Position numbers and translations under genes: made by a program. Of a DNA stretch of 64,000 nt, positions 44,236 to 55,320 are shown one piece after another. The stretch's first letter is position 1. Each line of letters opens with the position of its first letter. The stretch lies in NCBI GenBank assembly GCA_026122225.1, contig JANEZZ010002246.1:1-64000 (forward strand). The letters are read 5' to 3'. The notes under the pieces were generated by a model. The model did not search any database. It saw only the letters and a program-made list of their open reading frames with translations, and had not been told where the DNA came from. The DNA is from Heloderma charlesbogerti (lineage: Eukaryota; Chordata; Lepidosauria; Squamata; Helodermatidae).

Positions 44236-44471
44236 GTGAGTTGAACACACCAGGTTGCTTGTGTATGTGTGATTCAGGGCTGCAGGCCTTAAGAAGTTGC
44301 ATCTCCCAGCCCTAATGCTCTCCTTGGCTCTCCTTTTCTCTCCCCCGCCCCTCGCTCAACTTTCCCCTTCTATGCCTAGGCTCATATCATGTTTCATTCT
44401 GCCCCCCACTGTTGTCCTCTGCCCCTACAACCTCCTGTTTCCAATCTGGAGCAGGAGAGGAAATAAACACC

Positions 44472-44800
44472 AGGGATGGACCAGAATTTCATTTCTGCTT
44501 ACAGAACATTTGAACAAGCCTTATTCGTGAAACCAAACGTGAGCATGCACACGTTTGGAGAAAATGTTCATGTGTTTCTGGACTTGCAAGCCCATTTGAA
44601 AAATGTGCATTTTTTACACTTTACTGAATGGGGGAAGATGTGCATTTTAGGCGAGCATTTTAAAAATGTGCATTTTTTTTCCAGTTGGGGGTGGGGGGGA
44701 AAGACAGTCTCGTTCAGGAATGTGAACGAGGTGAACCAAGCTCTGAGGAGGAATTTGGAGAACCTCAACATTGCATGTTCACCTACCCCTGATAAATACC
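44472..44800. repeat. 'TGTGCATTTT' interspersed element
   Basis: It starts 'cagggatggaccagaatttc', has three 'aaaatgtgcatttt' units, and ends 'ttcacctacccctg'. It is a member of the family with intact termini at 60912-61325. Confidence 0.55.
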
Positions 44801-45184
44801 GACTTCATATCTTGCAGCTGACCTCTGCGGGCAACAAGATCCCACAGTTAAAGTTTTGCTGCAGTGTTCAACAGTGGGCGTGCAGGCCAAGGGTCGTGTG
44901 GTTGGATGCTTCTTGATGGGGCAAAATCCCCTGCCTGCCTACATGTGGAAAACTAGCATGTCAGAGGAAGGGTTCTAGGCTAGCCCTCTCCCTGGTGTGC
45001 AAATTTTCTACATGCAGAGAACTGGATGAGGGGAGGGTTTGCAGCAGGGCAGGGTGTTAACACTTCATGGTTTGGTTCATGCTTCTAATCCACAGCCAGT
45101 GGAACAATCTGCTTCTGGTTCCTTTGAGGCCAAGTCCTCACAGCCATTTTTGATGTGTCCAAAAGGTTTTCCCCATCACTTTTA

Positions 45185-45410
45185 TTATTTGTCTGTTCGT
45201 TACATTTATACCCCACCTTTTCTTCCAAGGAGCCCCAGGTGGTGTACATGATCTCTCTTCAATTTAATCTCACAACGACCCTGTGAGGTAGGTCAGACTG
45301 AGAGTCAGTGCCTGGCCCAAAGTCACCCACTGAGCTTCATGGCCAAGTGGCAACTTGAACCCAGCTCTCCCCGTTCCAACACTCTCACTACTGCACCCCA
45401 TTGGCTTTTG
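45185..45410 (-). mobile_element. MIR-like SINE, antisense
   Basis: Complement of the B-box region ('gagctgggttcaagttgcc') and 'cctcacagggtcgttgtgag', matching 47040-47270. The tail is at 'atttataccccacc'. Confidence 0.85.
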
Positions 45411-45559
45411 CATGTTGAATGTTTCATTTTGAATTTGCCCTCCTGTGGCACTCATCATATGCAGGAGTCCTACTGCAGAGGAGCCAGGGGTAGGCAGATT
45501 TCAAGAGCCTTTTCAGAAGTGGCAACCCAGTTATGCGAACCTGGCCCCAGACAAGCTCA

Positions 45560-45855
45560 CTTGGCTCCTTCTCCATTCTCTTTTACTAGCCAGACAAAGA
45601 GCTTTTCATTTTCCTGATGCTTTTCAATTTGCTGCAGCCTGTTCAATCTGTTTTAAGCTCTTGTCTTTTATTCCGTACTCTTTGACTTTGATCTTGGCTT
45701 TGTCTTATGTAGCATCACCTTTTATTGTACTGACTTGCTGTTATTGGAGTTGCAGCTGTTGTTTTATTTTTAAAAAAACTTGTTTTCATCCTGTAAGACA
45801 CCCTGAGGACATCTAGTTATAGGGCAGCCTATAAATATTGTTAATAAATAAACAG
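45560..45855 (+). mobile_element. L2-like LINE 3' fragment
   Basis: T-rich 3' UTR ending 'acaccctgaggacatctagtta' and 'cagcctataaatattgttaataaataaac'. Upstream coding is decayed. Confidence 0.6.
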
Positions 45856-46059
45856 ACCTACCTTTCTCTACTCTCTTTTTCTGTAGCACCTTGGGGCCCA
45901 CCAACCTGGGCCAAGTAGAAAATTGCAGCTCCTATCTGGCTTTCAGCCCTAGCACCACTCGGAGCTTTCCATGGTGCTGATCTCTTCTTGTCTTGTTTTC
46001 CTGAGAAACCGGAATTAACCTCACCTGACCCCTGCTAATGATCTGACCATAGCAGTGCC

Positions 46060-46365
46060 CTACAACCCAGGCAACATTGCAGAGAATTGTCCCAAACCAC
46101 AGCCTGAAATGGTATAGGAGGTCAGGCTTGCTGTTGCCTTTTAGGCAGGCATCGAAAACATTTATTTTCCATCAAGTTTTTAGTATATTTTTATTTTGTC
46201 TATTGTTGGTCTCATTTTTTAATCAGTTTTATCTTGGCTTGTTTTTAATGCTACGTGTGTGTGTTAATTTTACAGATTTTACTTACGGTAAACTGCCTGT
46301 AAATATTAGTATATTATTTGGAGGAAAATGGTATATTAACGTTTTTATAAATAAATAGTGCAAAT
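46060..46365 (+). mobile_element. L2-like LINE 3' fragment
   Basis: 'ggcaggcatcgaaaacatttattttcc' (decayed KTFIF) is followed by a T-rich 3' UTR and 'acgtttttataaataaatag'. Confidence 0.55.
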
Positions 46366-46409
46366 CACCCAGAGATCTACCAGTGGAACCCAACCTTCCT
46401 TTCCCCCAT

Positions 46410-46775
46410 CCTTGACGTAGTGGATATAGTTTTGCTCTTGGGACAGGGAGATCTGGATTCAAATCCCTGCTCAAGCCATGAGGTTTACTGGGTGACCATG
46501 GGCCTATGCAGCCAGCCTCCCTCACGATTGATTGATTGATTGATTGCATTTCTATCCTGCCTTTTTCCTCTTGCGAGGAACCCAAGGCGGCTTACATTAT
46601 CCTCCTCCTCTCCATTTTATCCTCACAACAGCAACCCTGTGAGGTAGGTTGGGCAGAGAGTCTGTGACTGGCCCAAAGTCACCCAGTGAGCTTCCATGGC
46701 CAAGTGGGGACAAGAACCCAGATCTCCCGGCTCCCAATCCAACACTCTAGTCCACACTGGCACGCTGGTTATGAG
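46410..46775. mobile_element. Two MIR-like SINEs, tail to tail
   Basis: 46410-46522 is a sense head ('gtagtggatatagttttgc', 'ggattcaaatccctgc'). 46523-46775 is an antisense, nearly complete copy beginning with a (GATT)n tail and ending 'actctagtccacactgg'. Confidence 0.8.
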
Positions 46776-47039
46776 AATAAAATGGGGACACCCCCATGAA
46801 CGTCAGCCTGCATTCCTTGGAGGGAAGCATGGTGTGAAAATGTAATAAACAGCCATTTTCCTGCTATGGTGAATGCCAAATATGGCCTGTAAGAGTGCCT
46901 TGGAAATGAAACTGGTGACTGTTACATTAGTGATAGTTTCAAATTTGTTTCTGGAAGGTTGTCTGTGGAATTAATTAGGCAAAACCAAAACCATACACGT
47001 GTTTCTTCCTGAAAAAGAGAGAGAATCTGGATAAGAAGA

Positions 47040-47270
47040 GTGTCAGTGTGGTATAATGGTTGGACTGGGGAGCCAGGAGATCTGGGTTCTAGCCCCCACT
47101 TGTCCCTGAAGCTCACTGGATGACTTTGGGCCAGTCACTGACTCTCAACCTAACCTACCTCACAGGGTTGTTGTGAGGATAAAATGGAGAGAAGGAGGAA
47201 CATGTATGCTCCCTTGGGTTCTTTGCAAGAGGAATAAAGGTGTGATACAAATGCAATACTGAATACATAC
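47040..47270 (+). mobile_element. MIR-like SINE
   Basis: 'gtgtcagtgtggtataatgg' (A box), 'gggttctagcccc' (B box), 'cctcacagggttgttgtgagg', and tail 'aggtgtgatacaaatgcaa'. Confidence 0.85.
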
Positions 47271-47719
47271 ATTATTTGCATTGATTTTATTATTGTTTGT
47301 TACTGATGTATTATATTTCTGTACCGTCCCATAGCCGAGGCTGTCTGGGTGGTTTAGGCCTACACACATTTACACCTGAACCAAAGTGGGACCTGCGACA
47401 ACGTGTTGGCGTTGTGGGGAGCTGTTCAGTGTGCCAGCCATACCCTCTTCTGGGATCGTGCATGCCATTCCGTCTTGTGTATTCCCCCACCACCACCCTG
47501 CAAATAGTCAACAGCACTGAGGATGCTTGGCCTTCATTCCCCTCCCCACTTAGGATTTTTTACCTAAATTTTTTTTTGTATTTCTGCGACCCGTGGTGTT
47601 CCCCCAAGACTGCTGTTGCCTCCCTCTTGTGCGTGGATAGTGCCATTTTGTCTACATAAGGACCAACACTCAAAGAACTGAGAGATGGCTGTTAATGTCT
47701 GATGTTTTCTTCCTTTCAG

Positions 47720-47852
47720 TGATCAAAGGAATCTGCAGCGACTACAATTTGGAGTTTAGTGCTTTCTATGCCTGGGTTGGGCTCTGGAACAGTTTCTTCC
47801 TCGTGCTCTACTCCCTCTTTAATTTCAGTCTTGTAATGAAGCTCTTTAAAAG
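47720..47852 (+). CDS. SLC4A11: SLC4A11 exon, transmembrane segments 3-4 region
   Basis: It has acceptor ttcctttcag and donor gtaacg, with two bases, 43 codons and two bases. It reads [39 protein letters not shown] and KLFK. '[19 protein letters not shown]' is a strongly conserved SLC4 membrane stretch. It joins 44235 (Val) and 49749 (Arg) in phase. Confidence 0.97.
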
Positions 47853-48564
47853 GTAACGTTTCTTTCTCAGCTGTCCCAGCAGCTGGAAAATGACTTTGTG
47901 TGGATATCTGCTAATTCTCTTGGAGCACAGGTTTGATGGGTGGGTGAGTGGAGTGGGTTATGTAGTTGCCCGCAGAGAATGAGCCGAAAGTTGGGAGACT
48001 GTCTTGTCTGGGTGACAGAGGATCAGTTTCCAATATGACGTCATAAGGGCTAGCAACCCTTTTATACTTTTAAATTGGTCTTTTGTTCACACAGTTTGGA
48101 TAGTTAACCTGTATTTAAAAGGAGGGATTCCTCCCTGGGTGCACATTTCGGTAGAAGGTGGTGTTCCCAGCATCCCTTTTCATCTAGCTTTTTAAATTTC
48201 AGAATAATTAACAGGTGCCACACTGCCTTATTGGGATCCTCTAAGAAAGTATGGCAACATAGCCACACTAACTGGTCTTGAGTGCAGCCCCTTTAAGGCT
48301 CTATTCCAGGAGTGGGCAACACACGGTCCATGGGCCACATGTGGGTCCCACCCACCCCAGTATGGCCTCCAGTACTCCTGGCAACCCTGATTTTTTTTCT
48401 TTTAAATTCAGAGGCAAACCACTACAGAGTCTTAGAATTGACAAATTTAGTTTGTTTTTTCATTTCCTCCTTTTTGTGGTGCAGCAGTGCCTGAGGGGGG
48501 AGAGCGACCCATGGTGGTCTGGGGAGGGGGGGAATTGACCCCTGGATTGCCTGACGTTGCTCAC

Positions 48565-48990
48565 CACTGCTCTATTCAGACATTACACACACACACAAAT
48601 GGTTGAGGAAGCTTAACTGGTTGGTGTGATGTCTGAAACTGAACTGACAAACCATGGCTTGTGAATTAAGCCAGCAAACCAGAATCAGAAGCCATAGTTT
48701 ACAGTGGGCTTGCAAACTATGGCTCTTACCAAATATGGTTGGGCGTGATGTCTTAATCAACTTTCACCATAGTTGCAGCCCTCGTTTTGCTTCCAGAGGC
48801 TGCTGTACCATGGCAGCAGGACTGACGTTATGAAGCTGAGCACGGAGACGATGGAAAACAAGAGCAGAGAAGCCACTCCAAACCATTGTTTCCTGTTGTG
48901 TGCTTGGCAGCTCAGACTGTGGCTTGGGTTCTGAACTATGATTAGCACAAACCATAGTTGGTGTGATACATACACCGAGCCTTAGCATAT
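48565..48990. repeat. Possible DNA-transposon-derived repeat
   Basis: It is dense with 'aaccatggcttg', 'aaactatggctc', 'aaccatagttggtgtgat' motifs in both orientations. Termini are not clear. A similar style occurs at 32290-32470. Confidence 0.35.
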
Positions 48991-49748
48991 AGTTGTGTTT
49001 GTGGGATAGCTCTGTGAGAATTCCAACCATCCGGAACCAAGTAGGTACAACAAAAATTTAATAGAAGATTCCCAACATGTTTCAAACCATCATGACTTAA
49101 TGCAAGTCAAACTTGAAGATGCTTGGAGATACACAGCTCCTCCACAAATGAAATATTAGAAGGGGATGCAGTGCTGTGTTCATTTAGCTGTTCCTATAAT
49201 TTCCACATTACAAAATGTGTTGGGATATTTCAGAACATGTTGGGATCCACATCCGATTAGCTTCACCTGTTCTGAACCTGTTCTATTTAAATATATTTCT
49301 ATTATAATATATAAAGGAATATAATACATATTATAAACAAGTATAACATTCATGCAAAAAGTCCAAGCGTCATCATTATCAAACATTCCCAAGAAATATT
49401 ATTCAGAACAGCTAGTTAGCATGTTAATAAACAAGTGAAAAACCAAAACAGTGTAGACAGAAGGTGACAAAGGTCACCTCTTAATGAAATTATAACAAGG
49501 AGAAACTTCTGTATCTAATAATGTCCCAAGTTGTACCTAGCCCTCATAAAGTCAATAAAAAGGTGCCAGAGATTAGAAAAACAGACAATCCTTTGTCTAC
49601 CATCTCTTCAACAGACATACTCTGTTAACTTTAGTCATCTCTGCAATCTTCCAAAATTTACAACCATTCTTTTCAAAGTGGGGATAGCAACGCAGTATTC
49701 TGTAGTGTTGATCTGTGGTCTCCTCTCCTTTTGTGTGTGTTTTTATAG

Positions 49749-49822
49749 GTCAACAGAAGAAATCATTGCACTTTTTATCTCCATCACATTTGTGCTCGAC
49801 GCCCTTAAAGGGATAACCAAAG
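49749..49822 (+). CDS. SLC4A11: SLC4A11 exon, transmembrane segment 5 region
   Basis: It has acceptor gtttttatag and donor gtaagc, with one base, 24 codons and one base. It completes Arg, then reads STEEIIALFISITFVLDALK and GITK. 'STEEI-ALFISITFV-DA-K' is the conserved SLC4 signature here. The next exon completes Val after an 8.1 kb intron. Confidence 0.96.
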
Positions 49823-51926
49823 GTAAGCCTCATGGCAAGTGCCTGGCTTGTCTTCGTAGTTAATTGTGGGAACCAGAGCGATGGTTACAGTTTTGAGTTT
49901 CATTGCAAAGCAGAAGGCTTTGTAGAATGCGGCCTAAATTGAACTGAGGACCTTCAGTTCTAACAATATATCTTGAAAAAACAAGGCGAGCTTGGAGAAT
50001 TGGATGTAAAAGGCTCAGTCACAAGTTGTTTGATGCAGAGAAAATATTGGACAAACATCCGATGTTTTGTGTTCCTCCTCTGCGGCTGACAGTCTTGAAA
50101 ATTAAGGCTGGTCCCTGTGACCCCCTTGGCATGTGGTGGTGGTGGCTGGGACGAACGCAGGCCGCTCACCTGTAGCAAGGTGGTTGTGTGCGTGCCCTGG
50201 GCTGAATACAGGCAGAGGTGCCAACTAGGGAGGAAATCTCTCTTTTCTCCATGTTTATTCCTCAGGAGTTATTTGTGTTTGTGGGTAACCCCCGATGATA
50301 CATAGTAGTTGACTCTTCTAAGTAACAGCAAAAATTGGCCCCCTGTAATACTTAGGCATGCCATTTTTGACCCACATTGCTAACATTTAATTATGAAAAA
50401 CTAAATACAACAAATGCATTTTATTTATTAAGATATGTGCCCCACCCTTCAAACAAGTTTATCAGGGTGGCTTACAATTACCCCCCCCCATCCCCCATCA
50501 TTAGTAACTCCCTCTAACAGTGAATTCAGGTGACTGAATGCCTATCAGTTTGGAAGCTAAAAGGGGCAACCTAAAAATTAGGTAGTGGTGTCTATGGCAA
50601 CCTAAAAATAAGGGGCAACCCAAAAATAAGGTAGTGGTGTCTACATACTCAGGGATATCCTAGGTATACAGATTTATGTAAGTTTGAACATTTAAAAATA
50701 TATTTTTCAAAAACAACCCCAAATGGCACAATAAGGATCTCTTGAGCTTCCAAAAGAGAGAAAAGGGTCTGAAGAGTGTGTGAGTCTGTCAATTTAAGGC
50801 TATCAATTTAAGGCTATGGATGAGAGCAGTTGAAACATAGAATATTAGTGTGTCAGCTGAAAACAAAAAAAGAAAAATGGAGGACAAGGAGGAGAGAGGG
50901 AATCTGATCAAAACCCTGACAATATATAGTAAGTATGCTTGAGGAATTAGGGAGGATGTGTGCTATGAGATTAAAGTCCCCCCCTCCGGTATTATTCATG
51001 GATGGTTCCGGATGAAGGAAAGGGAAAAGGCTACCTTTCGCCACACTGTACACCAGGGCCCCCCAAACATTTTGGGTCGGTGGGTGCATTTGGAATGTCG
51101 ATAGAATATCATGGGTGCTCTCCCAAAATGGCTACCATTCATAAAATGGCTGCTGTGGTGGGCATGGCCTGTCACAAAACACTCATTTTTCAGACAGCAA
51201 AGTGGTGAGGCTAAAAGAAAAGTAACTTGCCCAAGAACCTAAGTAAAGGGCAGAGGTGGGGTCTGAGCTCCAAAATATAAAACCACTCTTTTGAACCCGA
51301 ATCAAGATGGGTCTTTGCTTTGCAGTGTGGCAGTCTCCCAATTTTTAAGAATACCTTAAGAAATAAAATTCAGGAGGAGCAGAGAGTCTAGTGGGTCCCA
51401 AGAGAGATGTCGGCGGGCACGTTGGTGCCCACAGGCACCATGTTGGACACCCTGGGTCTACAGTCATACTACATTGCTGTGGGATGCTCAGTTTGGGGCA
51501 GACAGCCCTCTTCAGCGATATCGTACAGCAGGAGAGGGCCGTAGTGGAGAGGGCGGTAGAAAAAAGGTGTCTTTTATCCATTCCCCACTCTTAAACCTAA
51601 CCCCCTCACTGCCACCCCCACCGAAGAGGCCTGAACAGCACTGCAAGGCACCTTTTCCAGGCTGGCTAGAGGGAGCCCTGAAGCACAGCAGTCCTTTCAG
51701 TGGGTGAGAGATAGACGGCAACGTTTCACTGAAGGGCCCCATTGGATTTACCTAAGATTTACCTCTTCAGCTTTGAGAGTCTTGTCCAACTCCCTAGTCT
51801 CACTTGGAATCTGAAATGGTAGCCTTGATTCAGGCTCAGTCAGAACACCAATGGTATTGAAACAACATTGCACACGATGTACAGAGCTAGACAGTTCTGT
51901 CATTATCACCTCTCTGGAGTTAAGTA
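49823..51926. other. Intron DNA, no gene seen
   Basis: No exon or clear transposon, apart from a short local repetition of 'aaaaataaggtagtggtgtct'-like words at 50575-50645 and a C-run near 50482. Confidence 0.45.
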
Positions 51927-52170
51927 AAGAGCCAGTGTGGTGTAGCGGTTAGAGTGTTAGGTTGGGGCCCAGAACACCTGGGTTCTTTTTCCACTTGGCC
52001 ATGAAGCTCACTGGGTGACCTTGGATCAATCACTGACTCTTAGCCTAACATACCTCACAGGGTTGTTGTGAAGATAAAATGGAGAGGAGAGGGACCATGT
52101 AAGCCACCTTGGGTTCTTTGCAAGAGGAAAAAAGGCAGGATATAAATGGAATAATAAATATAATAAAAAG
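51927..52170 (+). mobile_element. MIR-like SINE
   Basis: 'agccagtgtggtgtagcgg' (A box), 'cacctgggttctttttcc' (B-box region), 'cctcacagggttgttgtgaag', tail 'caggatataaatggaataa'. Confidence 0.9.
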
Positions 52171-52289
52171 ATGCTTCTCTATAGCCAAGAGCCCTGATCC
52201 CAAGAGGTGAATTTGCATCCACTAAAGAGGATTGCACCTCCCCTCTCTGGATATGGAAAATCCAGGAGACCCAGGCAATACTTGGGCTA

Positions 52290-53640
52290 GATGGGCAAAT
52301 GATGTGAAAATGCTCGATGAAACTGTCAGCCTAGTGTGCGGCTGCTGTAAAAAAGGCAGACTCCATGTTAGGCATAATTCAAAGTGCTGGTGTTAACATT
52401 CAAAGCCCTTAACGGCTTGGGGCCAGGTTACCTGAAGGATCGCCTCCTCCCATATGTGCCTGCCCGGACCTTAAGATCATCATCAGCGGCCCTTCTCCAT
52501 GAGCCCCTGCCAAAGGAAGTGAGGCGGGTGGCTACTAGGAGGAGGCTTTTTCTGCTGTGACACCCCGGCTCTGGAATGAGCTCCCTAGTGAGGTTCGCCT
52601 GGCGCCTACATTGTACTCCTTTCGGCGCCAGGTGAAGACCTTTTTATTTTCCCAGGCATTTTAGCATTTTAGCTTTCTAAATTTTTATCTTTGCTGTTTT
52701 AAATCAGTATTTTAAACTCTTGCACTGCTGCTAGGTTTTATTGTGGTTGTATTGTTTTATTGTGGTTGTATTGTTATATTGTGGTTTTAATGTTCTATAT
52801 ATTTTGAATTGTTTTATTGTGTGTTGCTTGGATTTAATTTTTGTGAACCGCCCAGAGAGCTTCGGCTATTGGGCGGTATAGAAATGAAATGAAATTAAAT
52901 TAAATAAATAAATAAATAAATAGAAAAGGGATTGAGAATAGAACTGCCAATATCATACTGCCCCTATACAAATCTGTGGTGCGACCACATTTGTACAGTT
53001 CTGGTCACCACACCTAAAGAAAGATATTGTAGAGCTGGAAAAAGTGCAGAAAGGGGCAACTAAAATGATCAAGGGGCTGGAGCATCTCCCTATGAGGGAA
53101 GGTTACAGCAGCTGGGATGGTTTAGCTTGGAAAAAAGGAGGGTGAGGGGACTGATGATAGAGGTCTACAAAATTATGCATGGCGCAGAGAATGTGGATAG
53201 GGAGACATTTTTCTCCCTCTCTCATAATACTAGAACCCAAAGGAGTCATCCCATGAAGCAGATTGATGGGAGATTCAGAACAGATAAAAGGAAGGGCTTC
53301 TTCACACAGCACATAGTCAAACTATGGAATTCGCTACCACGGGATGTAGTGATGGCCACCAATTTGGGTGGCCTTAAAAGAGGCTAGACAAATTCCTGGA
53401 GGAAAAGGCGATCAGTGGCTACTAGTCCTGATGGCTATGTGCTACCTCCAGTACCAGAGGCAGTGAGTCTATGCACACCAGTTGCTGGGGAACATGGGTG
53501 GGAGGGTGCTGTTGCACTCGTGCCCTGCTTGTGGGTTCCTGGTCGACAGCTGGTTGGCCACTGTGGGAACAGAATGCTGGACTAGATGGACCCTTGGTCT
53601 GATCCAGCAGGGCTCTTCTGATGTTCTGATGTTCTTATGA
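52290..53640 (+). mobile_element. CR1 LINE, 5' truncated, split by an L2
   Basis: CR1 coding remnant 52290-52377 ('tgtgcggctgctgtaaaaaaggc'), then an L2 insert (52378-52922), then CR1 again from 'aaagggattgagaatagaac' through 'atgatcaaggggctggagc' and KLWNSLPRDVVMATN (53290-53370). The 3' tail 'cagcagggctcttctgatgttc' ends near 53640. Confidence 0.92.
52378..52922 (+). mobile_element. L2-like LINE 3' end inserted in CR1
   Basis: It carries the decayed C-terminal coding part ('gctctggaatgagctccc', 'caggtgaagacctttttatt') and a 3' UTR with 'aaccgcccagagagcttcgg' and a terminal (AAAT)n. It interrupts the CR1 between 'gttaggcataatt' and 'agaaaagggattg'. Confidence 0.85.
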
Positions 53641-53829
53641 CCTAGTTGTAAGGCAGCTTCCTACTTTCCCGGCTGGCTGGCCATTGTAGGAGAATAGGGT
53701 ACTGTACCAGATGGACGTTTGGTCTGCTCAAGCAGCGCTCCTCTGACATTATGTTTCCAAGGTGCCAATCTGTGGGAAACACCAAAGTGATCAGCCCTGC
53801 CCGGACGGTTACATCATTCACACACAGCC

Positions 53830-54220
53830 CTTAGGAATATGTTAGAATTTCGTTTCAGTTCACAAATCATCCAAACATGCCCTATTTGCAAGCCCAAACA
53901 TGAACAGGCGGTCATTTCCCCCAAAGATTTTGCACATTCCCAAACTTGCAATTGTGTGTCAAAACTGCCCCATTTTTTGAAAACGCATGTATCCCCACCC
54001 CCCAATATACATTTTCATGCTTCAGTGAATGTTGGGAAATGCACACTTCTGAAAAATGCACACAGAAATGTACACCTTTCCCATTCAAAATGTGTACTTT
54101 TCCCATTATGAATGAACTGAAAAACATGGCGAGCAAAAATGGAAGTGAGCCGAACTGAGCTTTGCAGCGAAGTTTGGAAAATTTCGGCAGACTTGACCAT
54201 CTTTGGTTCTCCCACACCCA
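53830..54220. repeat. 'AAATGCACA' interspersed element
   Basis: 'gaatttcgtttcagttcac', 'gggaaatgcacacttctgaaaaatgcacac', 'gtacttttcccatt'. Same family as 44472 and 60912; termini degraded. Confidence 0.5.
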
Positions 54221-54325
54221 ACTGCCCCCTGCCATGTGGGAGGAGATCTTGTGTTTCTGGAGGTTGCAGCTGAAGGGTGCCACATTTTGCCTCCTTTTAG
54301 TAGAGGATGCTGCTCTGGTATGAAC

Positions 54326-54937
54326 TGTCAGAAATAGATTGGCCTTCCCCCTTCGCAGTCAACACCACAAGAAGACAAACCTTCAGGCTAATACCACTTT
54401 ATTTTGCTAGAGACGAGCGTCTCTAACAAATGCAGATTCCAGGGAAGTCTCAAGACTGCCTCAGGCCCCTAAACAACTAATCTGCAATCCCCAGTTAGAG
54501 GAGACGAAGCAGAGGGCGGTGAAGCTGCCAACAGTTTGGGCGTGAACCTCATGGCCAGACTTGCTTCTCAGTGATGCCCCTCCCTTAGGGTGGCTCCTTC
54601 CTATGTTGGCTTCCAAGCGTGGCTATCCTGGCAGAGCGTCTGAGCCCAACCCCTAACTTTTCCCGCTTTGCTTTGCGACGCGCCCTAGCGTCTCTCAAGT
54701 CACGCGCCTCTTCCTCCTCCTCCTCGGAAATTTGAGTTCTCATGATAGAGGGAGGGGGCAGGGACTCAGCCTGGGCTGTCTGTTTGTCAAGGCCTTCAGA
54801 GGAATATCTTCCAGCATCTTGGTTTTCTAGGGAGGATCCCTCCCCTGGGCTCTGATCTAGCGGCTCTAACTCTGATTCAGAATCGGAGCTGTCAGACATC
54901 TCAAGGCACTTAGACTCATCCCTGACATGAACCTGCT
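54326..54937 (-). mobile_element. Solo LTR D with 5-bp duplication TGAAC
   Basis: On the minus strand it begins TGTCAGGGATGAG and ends AATCTATTTCTGACA. Both flanks are TGAAC (54321-54325 and 54938-54942). AATAAA lies near 54402 ('gcaaaataaagtgg'). It is only distantly similar to LTRs A-C and represents another subfamily. Confidence 0.92.
54585..54936 (-). CDS. In-LTR reading frame (copy D), uninterrupted
   Basis: The frame is open from the second LTR base for 116 codons to TAA. Order: VRDESKCLEMSDSSDSESEL (acidic, Ser-rich), a Gln/Pro middle (TAQAESLPPPSIMRTQ), an EEEEEEARDLRDARARRKAK charged segment, and GLRRSARIATLGSQHR. It has the same layout and register as copies A-C despite strong sequence divergence. 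In the genome it is open a further seven codons upstream of the LTR, from a chance Met. I infer a retroelement protein tail. An independent small protein is possible. Confidence 0.55.
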
Positions 54938-55004
54938 TGGAGCCTGTGTTCATCATCCAAGGTCCTGTAATGTGTCCTGCCTCCTAGAGAGGTGATGTTG
55001 GTAG

Positions 55005-55320
55005 GGACTTGAGGTGGGGCCTTCTGTGTAGCAGTGCCTCAGTCTGGGAACTCTCTTCCCACGGATGTCAGGTTGGCTCCCTCCTTACTGGCCCTTAAAT
55101 GGCTGGTAAAAGCTATACTGTTCCACCAAGCACTCCATGATTAATGCCACTCCTTGACTGTAGAGGGTTCTCCTGTTTGATTGTAATGTATGTATTTTAT
55201 CTGTTTTGCTTTTAGTGGGTTTTTTTTAATCACTGTGTTTTATTCTTCTTGTGGTTTTATTGTAAATTGGCTTGAGCAGTCATTCAGAGGTAGGATGATT
55301 CCAAAATATACTAAACAAAC
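55005..55320 (+). mobile_element. L2-like LINE 3' fragment
   Basis: 'tctgggaactctcttcccac' and 'ctggtaaaagctatactgttcc' are decayed L2 C-terminal coding, followed by a T-rich UTR. Confidence 0.55.
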
